DNA from: Bacteriovoracaceae bacterium
GTDB taxonomy: Bacteria > Bdellovibrionota > Bacteriovoracia > Bacteriovoracales > Bacteriovoracaceae
Direction of reading: 5' to 3'
Assembly (NCBI GenBank): GCA_947461145.1
Contig: CANHJD010000013.1
Coordinates: 1 to 32,798 of the forward strand
Length of the DNA stretch: 32,798 nucleotides
Part shown: piece after piece, positions 16,407 through 23,125 of the stretch
Numbering within the stretch: the stretch's first letter is position 1
Layout: the number at the start of each line of letters is the position of its first letter
Position numbers and translations under genes: made by a program
The notes under the pieces: generated by a model
What the model was told of the DNA's origin: nothing
The model's input: only the letters and a program-made list of their open reading frames with translations
Databases searched by the model: none

Positions 16407-17759
16407 TTAAAGAAATTTTTTATAATCTAAGATTTTGACAGGCCTGATTCGAGAAAGAGTCTTCTCTAGGCTCTTATCTCCAACAACCACAATAGTTAAC
16501 CTCTCCCATGGAAAAGCCTCAAGACTTGCCTGAGAAAGAGCTTCTGGTGTTAGTGCAGCAATAATTTGTGGATATTTTTCAAGTTCACTTAGACTTCTAT
16601 TTTGATGATCATAAATCATTATTTGCGTTAGAAAGGCATTCGTCTCTTCAAATGCAAAAGCAAAGCTTCCAATTTGATGCCCCTGCTGATGCTTAAATTC
16701 CTGAAGATCAATTTTATTAGCACTCAGATCAGTGAAAATATCTCTGACAATAGTAATGGCTTCTGGTGTAGTCTCTGTTTTAGAGAATGTCATTATACCT
16801 GCCCTGCCGTAATCTCTTTGCATTGATACATAGGCACCCGCAGAATAAGTTAATCCCCTTTTCACACGCAATTCTTGGATCAATTTTGAGGTAAACCCTC
16901 CACCTAAAAAGCCAGCAAGGAAACCATAGCTATCATTCTTGCCCAAAATCTCATTCGCTGTTACATATCGCCCAATACGAATCTGTGCCTGATTTGCTCC
17001 ATTTACTGGAACAAGATAAATAGCACTTTGTGTTTCGGGCTTAGTTAATTCTATCTTCTTTAAAGATTTTTCTGAGGACCATGGACAGTTTTTCGAAATA
17101 ACTTCCTTAAGTTTGTAGGCCTCAGCTGGCCCAGAAAGATAAAGCACTTTTCTAGCTTTATTCAATTCATTCAGCCTTTTTTTCAATTTCACTGAATCGA
17201 GTTTATCGAAACTCTCTAAAGTTCCTTCCGCAGATTTTGCAAACGGAGTCCCAGTCAATGTGACCTCTCTAAATACCCTATCAGCCAAAGTGGAATGAGA
17301 ATTAACAATACTTTTAATTTGATTCTTAGAGCGACTAACGTAGGACTTAAGCTCTACCTCAGGAAACTGTGCATCCTTAAACATTTCACAAACTTTTGTA
17401 ACAACTGGAACAATATCTTTTGTTAAACCTTGAATACTATATGTTGAGTATTCGTGAGTGACTGCTCGTCTTAATTTTGTTGCATAGAAATCAAAATATT
17501 CCGCTAATTCTTCTTGAGAATCTTTTGATGTTCCCGAGGACATTTGCTCGAATGAAGCCTGAGTTAGGCCTGAAAACTCTTCGTTTAGAGCCCCGTCCTG
17601 AAAGTAGATAATGGCATTATAACGTGGGAACTTATCATCTTCAATCCAAACGACTTCCAAATCTCCCCATTTATCTCTCTTAACATTATTTAAGAATGAA
17701 GCAGAAAAAGCAGAAATTGATTTAAAAAGAATTAAGGCAAATATTATTTTATTTCTCAT
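16407..17759 (-). CDS. M16-family peptidase-like protein lacking the zinc motif
   Basis: 450 residues from the ATG at 17759, chosen because it gives a clean signal peptide (MRNKIIFALILFKSISAFSA) and GTGAG lies 7 nt upstream. A GTG at 17771 would overlap the previous stop by 4 bases and is possible. The M16 fold is recognisable from GLTQASFEQMSSGT, the mid-domain FLGGGFTSKLIQELRVKRGLTYSAGA and the late half. The HxxEH zinc site is absent: the equivalent place reads LTQASFEQM. It is therefore predicted to be the non-catalytic partner of the neighbouring M16 protein, as in alpha/beta mitochondrial processing peptidase and other bacterial M16B pairs. The location is periplasmic. Confidence 0.88.
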   Translation of the reverse strand: MRNKIIFALILFKSISAFSASFLNNVKRDKWGDLEVVWIEDDKFPRYNAIIYFQDGALNEEFSGLTQASFEQMSSGTSKDSQEELAEYFDFYATKLRRAVTHEYSTYSIQGLTKDIVPVVTKVCEMFKDAQFPEVELKSYVSRSKNQIKSIVNSHSTLADRVFREVTLTGTPFAKSAEGTLESFDKLDSVKLKKRLNELNKARKVLYLSGPAEAYKLKEVISKNCPWSSEKSLKKIELTKPETQSAIYLVPVNGANQAQIRIGRYVTANEILGKNDSYGFLAGFLGGGFTSKLIQELRVKRGLTYSAGAYVSMQRDYGRAGIMTFSKTETTPEAITIVRDIFTDLSANKIDLQEFKHQQGHQIGSFAFAFEETNAFLTQIMIYDHQNRSLSELEKYPQIIAALTPEALSQASLEAFPWERLTIVVVGDKSLEKTLSRIRPVKILDYKKFL

Positions 17760-17767
17760 ATTTAATC

Positions 17768-19114
17768 TCACTTATTTTTATTCCACACAGAAACCAGAAC
17801 GCTTGGTCGGGAGAACGTTTCACGACAAAGACCTTTAACTTCTTGTTCAGAGACTTTGTCAAAAATATCCAGTTCACTCTTATAGAATCTCCAATCCCCA
17901 AAAACGACTTGTCTCTCCCCAAGAAATCCTGCCAGACCTGAATTTGTATCTAGGCCACTATAAAGTAGTGCAAGGTAATTATTTTTAACTTTCTGAATAT
18001 TTTTCGCTGTTATTTCAGTTTCACAAAATGAGATCAATTTTTTTACTAAATCATCTCGAAATTCTTTCAGATTAATACCTTTTATTAATTCGCCTCCAAC
18101 TGAGAAGAACCCCGTTTTTTCCAGAGACTGATGAGAGGCATAGATAGAACTGGCGATAGGTTTTTCAATTAGAACATATTGCTTTACAAGAGATGCGCTT
18201 TTTCCAGAGCCAATAATGGACGCCAAGACATCCAGGCCATAACCTTTTGGGTGGCCAGATTTATAAGTCGTAAAGCCCAACATGAATAATGGGTTAGGAG
18301 ACTCACCTTTTCTAGAAATTATTTGTGACTCTTTCCAATTAGGAATAAAATCACTTTCTTTCAATTCTTTGTGAGCCTTTTCAACAGTTGGTGAAGAAGA
18401 AATCTTTCCAAATTTTTCTTTTATTAAGTCTTTTGCCTTGGTTATATCAATGTCCCCAACAAGTATGATTTTTGCATTATTTGGAGCATAGAAACGCTTG
18501 AAATACTGGTACATCTGGTCTCGGCTAACATTTTTTATGTCTTGAATTTCACCTATCACAGAGCGACCATAGGGTGTGCCCTTGAAAATCGCGGACATCA
18601 TCTCAATATATATCTGCCCTTTGGGAGAATTTTCATAGCGCATCTTTCTTTCTTCAAGAACGACATCTCGCTCTTTATTAAAATCTTCATTGTCTAAAAG
18701 AAGATTCTCCATCCGATCAGCTTCTATATCTAAAATTTGCTCAAGTTCACTTGAAGGCATATTTTCGTAATAAACTGTCATGTCATTCGTAGTATAGGCG
18801 TTAGTAGATCCTCCGCTTCCCTCAATGATGAAATCAATTTTATTTTTCCCATACTTTTTAGCCCCCTTAAACATCATGTGTTCCAGGAGATGACTCGCTC
18901 CAGTGATACCTGGAACTTCATTTTTACTACCAACATTGTAAAAAGTTTGAATTGAAAAAATGGGAAGCTTGGAGTTGCGAACAATTAAAGCAACAAGACC
19001 ATTTTCCAGCTTCAATTCTTCAACATCTATATTTATGCTCTTTGAAAGAGTTGCGGTCTCTTTAACTGTGGAACATCCTAACAGCAAAGCAAATGACAAA
19101 AACCAAATTCTCAT
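17768..19114 (-). CDS. M16-family zinc metalloprotease, lipoprotein
   Basis: 448 residues from the ATG at 19114 (AAGGA 7 nt upstream). The track's earlier TTG start would add residues before the signal peptide. The signal MRIWFLSFALLLGC carries a lipobox LLGC with C14 lipidated, so the protein should be membrane-tethered. The inverted zinc motif HLLEH is at 75-79, and the distal zinc-ligand region VVLEERKMRYE lies near 151-162. The C-terminal half includes FMLGFTTYKSG and ASIIGSGKSASLVKQ. It is an active-site-complete M16B peptidase followed by its zinc-less paralogue. Its start codon is only 14 bp from the start of the divergent metallo-hydrolase gene, so their promoters must overlap coding sequence. 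Confidence 0.92.
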   Translation of the reverse strand: MRIWFLSFALLLGCSTVKETATLSKSINIDVEELKLENGLVALIVRNSKLPIFSIQTFYNVGSKNEVPGITGASHLLEHMMFKGAKKYGKNKIDFIIEGSGGSTNAYTTNDMTVYYENMPSSELEQILDIEADRMENLLLDNEDFNKERDVVLEERKMRYENSPKGQIYIEMMSAIFKGTPYGRSVIGEIQDIKNVSRDQMYQYFKRFYAPNNAKIILVGDIDITKAKDLIKEKFGKISSSPTVEKAHKELKESDFIPNWKESQIISRKGESPNPLFMLGFTTYKSGHPKGYGLDVLASIIGSGKSASLVKQYVLIEKPIASSIYASHQSLEKTGFFSVGGELIKGINLKEFRDDLVKKLISFCETEITAKNIQKVKNNYLALLYSGLDTNSGLAGFLGERQVVFGDWRFYKSELDIFDKVSEQEVKGLCRETFSRPSVLVSVWNKNK

Positions 19115-19128
19115 TGTAGCATCCTTAT

Positions 19129-19923
19129 ATGAACAAGATCTCAATTTTAGGCTCAGGTACGAGTACGGGTGTTCCTATTCTAGGTTGTAAGTGTCGAATT
19201 TGCCAATCAAACGATCCAAGAAATAAGCGCTTGCGAGCTTCTGTATTAATAGAAACAAAAAATTCTAAATCAATTCTTGTTGATACATCCCCAGACCTAA
19301 GAGCTCAACTACTCAATAAAAATATATCATCGTTAGATGGTGTCATTATCACCCACGATCATGCGGATCACACTCACGGAATTGATGATTTACGGCCCTT
19401 TAGCTTTCAAACACAAACTCCTTTACCTATTTTTACAGACAGTGAGACCAGCTTATCACTCACAACAAAGTTCCCTTATATATTCCAAAGAAATAAACCA
19501 ATCATAGGTGGTGGAATTCCACTTTTGGATCTTTATCCAATTAATGAAGGGCCTCAACAAATTCTGGATGAGACTTTTCATTTTTATTTCCTTCCCCATG
19601 GGCATGGAAAATCGTTATGTTTTTTTCACGAAAAATTTGGCTACATTGTAGATTGTCGAGAAATTCTGCCACAAGTCTTAAAGTCGTTTAGAGAGGCAAA
19701 ACTCGATTTGCTTGTGATTGATTGTCTGCGCTATCAACCGCATCAAACTCACCTACATTTAGATTTAACTCTCAAATATATTGAGGAAATCAAGCCAAAG
19801 AAAGCAATTTTGACCCATATGGGTCATGAGATAGAATATTCCGACATTATTAATCAATTAAGCACGCTTGGATATAACTCCATTTTTCCAGCGATTGATG
19901 GACAGACCTTCCTCTATTCTTAA
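19129..19923 (+). CDS. Metallo-beta-lactamase-fold hydrolase (PhnP-like)
   Basis: 264 residues. The start SILGSGTSTGVP is the family's usual N-terminus, supporting the ATG at 19129 even though no Shine-Dalgarno is visible. GCKCRICQS (C20, C22, C25) is the structural zinc cluster typical of PhnP-type enzymes. The catalytic motif THDHADH is at 75-81, with later His ligands in LPHGHGKS, IDCLRY and LTHMGHEIEY. The family hydrolyses phosphodiesters; cyclic ribose phosphate and small nucleotide substrates are known in relatives. There is no phn cluster here, so phosphonate degradation is not implied. Alanine dehydrogenase follows 69 nt downstream on the same strand. Confidence 0.92.
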   Translation: MNKISILGSGTSTGVPILGCKCRICQSNDPRNKRLRASVLIETKNSKSILVDTSPDLRAQLLNKNISSLDGVIITHDHADHTHGIDDLRPFSFQTQTPLPIFTDSETSLSLTTKFPYIFQRNKPIIGGGIPLLDLYPINEGPQQILDETFHFYFLPHGHGKSLCFFHEKFGYIVDCREILPQVLKSFREAKLDLLVIDCLRYQPHQTHLHLDLTLKYIEEIKPKKAILTHMGHEIEYSDIINQLSTLGYNSIFPAIDGQTFLYS

Positions 19924-19992
19924 GGCCAAAATGCTAGTAAAATAGCTCAAATTAAATATCTCTCAAAAATTGCTTTATCAGGAGTTCGTAAA

Positions 19993-21111
19993 ATGAAGAT
20001 CGCTGTTCCTAAAGAAATTAAAAATAATGAAAATCGTGTAGGTCTCGTTCCGAGTGGAGCTCGCCAACTAGTTCAGGACGGGCATGAAGTTTTTGTTCAG
20101 CATAACGCTGGAATGGGTATTGGTATTTCTGATGAGGAATACATAAAGGCGGGGGCGAAAATTGTTCCTACTCTTGAAGAGGCCTATGCTATTGGTGAGA
20201 TGATCATTAAAGTAAAAGAACCTCAGCCGAATGAAATTGCACTTCTGAAGCCCCATCATATTCTTTATACATACCTCCATTTAGCTGCAGACAAGCCACA
20301 AACTGAAGGACTTATGAAGTCAGGTTCAACTTGTATCGCCTATGAAACTATTCAACTTGAAGATAATTCTCTTCCTCTACTTGTTCCTATGTCTGAAGTT
20401 GCAGGTCGTATGTCTGTTCAAGTTGGTGCGACTTACCTTCAACTTGATAAGGGTGGAAAAGGTATTCTTTTAGGTGGAGTACCAGGTGTTAGACGGGCAA
20501 AAGTCACTATCATTGGTTGTGGAATTGCTGGTACAAATGCTGCAAAAATGGCCATTGGAATGGGTGCTGATGTAACGCTTGTTGACCTTTCAACTAAAAG
20601 GCTCGCAGAGCTAGACGACCTTTTTGAAAATAAAGTTTCTACCGTTTTCTCAAATTCACAAAATATTGAAGATGCAGTCATTCATTCTGATCTAGTTATC
20701 GGTGCAGTTCTTGTTCCTGGAGCTAAGGCCCCAAAACTTGTGACTCGAGATATGATTTCTAGAATGCAAAAAGGGTCTGTAGTAGTTGATATTGCTGTTG
20801 ACCAAGGCGGGTGTATTGAGACATGTAAGCCAACAACACATGAAAACCCAACCTTCGTAGTTGATGGTGTTGTCCATTATTGTGTGGCCAATATGCCAGG
20901 CGCCGTAGCAAGAACGTCTACTTTTGCACTTACAAATGTAACTCTTAAATATGCAAGAATGATTGCTCAACATGGGATCGATAAGGCCATAATGAAAGAT
21001 AAACCACTACGTTTGGGAGTAAATATCTACAAGGGCAAGCTTGTCTACGAGCAAGTAGCAAAGGATCTTGAACTCCCATTCACTCCCCTTCAGTTAGATA
21101 AATACCTTTAA
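19993..21111 (+). CDS. ald: Alanine dehydrogenase
   Basis: 372 residues, the normal family length. The N-terminal domain opens with the family block MKIAVPKEIKNNENRVGLVP containing substrate-binding R15. K75 (KVKEPQ) and H96 (YTYLHLAAD) match the known catalytic Lys and His. The Rossmann motif is GCGIAGTNAAKMA, and VVDIAVDQGGCIET is another signature block. It interconverts L-alanine and pyruvate plus ammonia with NAD(H) in the cytoplasm, so it can feed amino-acid carbon into central metabolism. AGGAG lies 8 nt upstream. A strong intrinsic terminator follows. Confidence 0.97.
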   Translation: MKIAVPKEIKNNENRVGLVPSGARQLVQDGHEVFVQHNAGMGIGISDEEYIKAGAKIVPTLEEAYAIGEMIIKVKEPQPNEIALLKPHHILYTYLHLAADKPQTEGLMKSGSTCIAYETIQLEDNSLPLLVPMSEVAGRMSVQVGATYLQLDKGGKGILLGGVPGVRRAKVTIIGCGIAGTNAAKMAIGMGADVTLVDLSTKRLAELDDLFENKVSTVFSNSQNIEDAVIHSDLVIGAVLVPGAKAPKLVTRDMISRMQKGSVVVDIAVDQGGCIETCKPTTHENPTFVVDGVVHYCVANMPGAVARTSTFALTNVTLKYARMIAQHGIDKAIMKDKPLRLGVNIYKGKLVYEQVAKDLELPFTPLQLDKYL

Positions 21112-21132
21112 AACGACCTCAATTACTCAGTG

Positions 21133-21161
21133 AATGCCCGTCTTATGACGGGCATTTTTTT
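21133..21161 (+). terminator. Strong intrinsic terminator after ald
   Basis: AATGCCCGTC and GACGGGCATT form a perfect 10-bp stem with a TTAT loop, followed directly by a T-tract of about seven residues. Confidence 0.93.
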
Positions 21162-21187
21162 ACCTTTTTCTGATATTCACTTCCTCG

Positions 21188-21215
21188 TTGCAGCTACTTT
21201 TCGCCGTGCTATAAT
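21188..21215 (+). promoter_or_regulatory. Extended -10 promoter of the FliL-like gene, leaderless start
   Basis: TGCTATAAT is a perfect extended -10 (hexamer 21210-21215). A -35-like TTGCAG lies 16 bp upstream at 21188-21193. The expected transcription start, about 7 nt after the -10, coincides with the ATG at 21222. No Shine-Dalgarno precedes that ATG, so the mRNA is predicted to be leaderless. Confidence 0.6.
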
Positions 21216-21221
21216 TGATGC

Positions 21222-21683
21222 ATGGACAAGCTTCAAAATATTTTAGTTCTGGCAAATTTGGTTATTGCCCTACTAGGTGCAGGAGTTGTCTATTATTCAC
21301 ATAATATGATCAAGCCTGCTCCAACTGATCAAGCTGCAGAAGCAGAAAATCTCAAGAATTCAGCATTAGAACAAACTCGAGTGAAGCCCATCCCTATTAA
21401 GAAGTTTGCAGTGAATCTTCACTCAAAAAGTTCTAAGCTCCGCTATCTCGATATTGAAATGAACATTTTGCCTTTCAATAATGAACAGGCAGAAATAATC
21501 AAAGCCAATGAGTACATTTTTAAGGACGTTGTTATAGAAATTGCCTCTCAAAATGGGCCAGAGGATCTTGAAACATTATCTGGGAAAATTTTATTGGAAA
21601 ATAAAATAAAAAAACAGGTTAACGCCAAATTGGGTCAACCTGTTATCAAGCAAATTTACTTTTCTGGATTTGTTGTTCAGTAA
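21222..21683 (+). CDS. FliL-like flagellar basal body-associated protein
   Basis: 153 residues. There is one membrane span near residues 8-25 (LVLANLVIALLGAGVVYY), a ~30-residue linker, then a periplasmic FliL/stomatin-like domain. That domain has the family layout KFAVNLHSKSSKLRYLDIE, a central VIEIASQNGPEDLETLSGK, and the terminal KQIYFSGFVVQ matching 'V..VyFt.Fv.Q'. FliL surrounds the flagellar stator and supports torque. This copy stands alone, not in a flagellar operon, so it may be a paralogue with a specialised role. It has its own promoter just upstream. The convergent 57-aa ORF ends 2 bases from its stop. Confidence 0.87.
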   Translation: MDKLQNILVLANLVIALLGAGVVYYSHNMIKPAPTDQAAEAENLKNSALEQTRVKPIPIKKFAVNLHSKSSKLRYLDIEMNILPFNNEQAEIIKANEYIFKDVVIEIASQNGPEDLETLSGKILLENKIKKQVNAKLGQPVIKQIYFSGFVVQ

Positions 21684-21685
21684 GA

Positions 21686-21859
21686 TTACTGAATATTTTT
21701 TACTTCTTCATGATCAAGAGGAACAGCATTCTTAGTCTCATCAGAAAGAGAATCTAAATACTTTTTCACTTCTTCCTTAGAGATTTTACCTTCCGCAAGT
21801 AAACGGTCACGAAGGCGAGCATCCATAAGTTTTTCTTCAAGGGCCAATCTAAGTTTCAT
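21686..21859 (-). CDS. 57-aa conserved-looking small protein (not in ORF track)
   Basis: I translated a 57-residue minus-strand ORF with ATG at 21859-21857 and GAGG 5 nt upstream. It begins MKLRLALEEKLMDARLRDRL and continues with LAEGKISKEEVKKYLDSLSD. This predicts two helices with a charged, soluble, Leu-rich first helix, like short 'LxxxLxxxGxIsxxEvxxyL' regulator-like peptides. No family recognised. The ribosome site, natural codon use and tight convergence with the FliL-like gene support it being real. Function unknown. Confidence 0.65.
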   Translation of the reverse strand: MKLRLALEEKLMDARLRDRLLAEGKISKEEVKKYLDSLSDETKNAVPLDHEEVKNIQ

Positions 21860-21924
21860 AAGTCCTCACTTTTTAACGAGACTCTTTGTACCACTTCAAG
21901 TTGCAAATAGGCAACAATTAACGC
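21860..21924 (-). promoter_or_regulatory. Possible promoter for the 57-aa ORF
   Basis: In the 65-bp gap the minus strand reads TTGCCT, an 18-bp spacer, then TACAAA with an upstream TG (TGGTACAAA). It is a weak match but correctly placed about 25 bases before the small ORF. A GTTGC/GCAAC inverted repeat also lies here. Confidence 0.3.
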
Positions 21925-22644
21925 TCACTGCCAGAATTTTGGTGGTTTTTGATCCTCGTCCTTAACAACGTGGAGGTGACTTCTGCTCCGCTTCTTTTTT
22001 TCAAAGCTAGCATTTAGAACATTTTTTATCAGGGGCTGGGTCTGAAAGCGGATTATTAGATAGCTAATACCCATAGCAAGAAGATGGGCCCATGAAGCAG
22101 CTAAATTAGAAAAAAGCGCCATATAGGCCTCTATGCCCGCCAGAATCCAGCAAAATGTCCGCGATCGCATTGGAAAAATCATCATCATAGACATCTGGCG
22201 ATTAGGGTAAATAAGAGCGTAGGCAATAAGGATGGCGAAATTTATTCCGGTCAAGCCATGGATTGGTGTTGAATAGAAGACTGTTCCATAAAAAAAGAGA
22301 AAGTTCATTAAGGCAAAAATAAGACCTACGCCAACAATATTAATCAAAAGAAACCGAACATAGACTCTGGTTCCCCAAAGGGACTCAAGCTCTGAACCTA
22401 TAAACCAAAGCAATAAAGAGTTAAAAAGAACACCCATTATTTTTACTTCGACAAATGGATAAGTGAGAAGCTGAAAAATCAATCCACTCATTAAGCCCGA
22501 ACTAGATAATCCTAGGATAGACAGTAAATTAAAAGCTCCAACTGCTTCGAGAATTGAATTCAAAAGAAAACAAACTCCTGTTGCGATCAAAATAATTTTA
22601 TTTGTCTTAGAAAGTGGAGGTGCTGAAAATTGGTATTGATTCAT
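21925..22644 (-). CDS. Rhomboid-like membrane protein with Thr at the catalytic Ser position
   Basis: 239 residues from the ATG at 22644. The track's longer start at 22716 would run back through the epimerase gene. It has about six membrane spans. The rhomboid landmarks are QLLTYPFVEVKIMGVLFN, LLLWFIGSELESLWG (the 'lW.fG..lE..wG' block) and a C-terminal span with SWAHLLAMGISYL, where H187 fits the catalytic His. The nucleophile motif GxSG reads GLTG (T132), and the usual His-rich loop before LLFN is missing. It is therefore either a proteolytically dead rhomboid homologue or uses Thr. A basic cytoplasmic tail follows (EKKKRSRSHLHVV). It begins 2 bases after the epimerase stop. Confidence 0.8.
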   Translation of the reverse strand: MNQYQFSAPPLSKTNKIILIATGVCFLLNSILEAVGAFNLLSILGLSSSGLMSGLIFQLLTYPFVEVKIMGVLFNSLLLWFIGSELESLWGTRVYVRFLLINIVGVGLIFALMNFLFFYGTVFYSTPIHGLTGINFAILIAYALIYPNRQMSMMMIFPMRSRTFCWILAGIEAYMALFSNLAASWAHLLAMGISYLIIRFQTQPLIKNVLNASFEKKKRSRSHLHVVKDEDQKPPKFWQ

Positions 22645-22646
22645 AA

Positions 22647-23069
22647 TTATGGTCTCTGTGAAATCTCGATTAGGACGCCCCCAGTGGACTTTGGATGAAT
22701 GAAATTCACCAAACAACCTCCAGCGCCGATTCTGGGTTCAGGATAAATAAACTTATAGCCCTTGGAGCTTAATTCTTTGGTCTTTTCTTTTACGTCTTTT
22801 ACTTTGAAGCACAGGTGATGAATGCCTTCACCTTTCATTTCAATAAACTTATGAATCGCCGATTCCTGCGAAGTTGGTTCGAGTAATTCAATGTGAGCAT
22901 TTTGATCAATTTGAGCAAATGAGGTCAATACTTTTTGCTCTTCAACTTCTTCAATTTTTTTATCAAAAGTTAACCCAAGATCCTCATAGATTTTTTGAGC
23001 GCTGCTTATACTTTTAACGGCAATCGCGATGTGATCGAGAATGCAGTCTTGGCCAATGGGTAAAGACAT
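22647..23069 (-). CDS. mce: Methylmalonyl-CoA epimerase
   Basis: 140 residues, one VOC-fold protein of normal family length. Two beta-alpha-beta-beta-beta modules are visible, with candidate metal ligands H13 (LDHIAIAV), H83/H84 (EGIHHLCFKV) and E134 (GVLIEIS). Family blocks include AHIELLEPTS, KFIEMKGEGIHH and LVNFIHPKSTGGVLIE. It interconverts (S)- and (R)-methylmalonyl-CoA in propionate, odd-chain and branched-chain amino-acid catabolism. The mutase is not in this window. AGGAG lies 9 nt upstream of the ATG. It is co-oriented with the rhomboid-like gene, 2 bases apart. Confidence 0.93.
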   Translation of the reverse strand: MSLPIGQDCILDHIAIAVKSISSAQKIYEDLGLTFDKKIEEVEEQKVLTSFAQIDQNAHIELLEPTSQESAIHKFIEMKGEGIHHLCFKVKDVKEKTKELSSKGYKFIYPEPRIGAGGCLVNFIHPKSTGGVLIEISQRP

Positions 23070-23125
23070 AATTTCTGACTCCTAGAGACATTATTATGCA
23101 CTAGCTTTTGTAACGGGGGCAATGA

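Noticed and set aside
16407-17759. Possibility that the zinc-less M16 gene is a decaying pseudogene.
   Set aside because: The frame is full-length and intact, with a signal peptide; active/inactive M16 pairs are normal.
22645-22716. Extended N-terminus of the rhomboid-like ORF (MFGEFHSSKVHWG...).
   Set aside because: It lies wholly within the epimerase coding sequence in another frame; the ATG at 22644 gives a normal rhomboid start.
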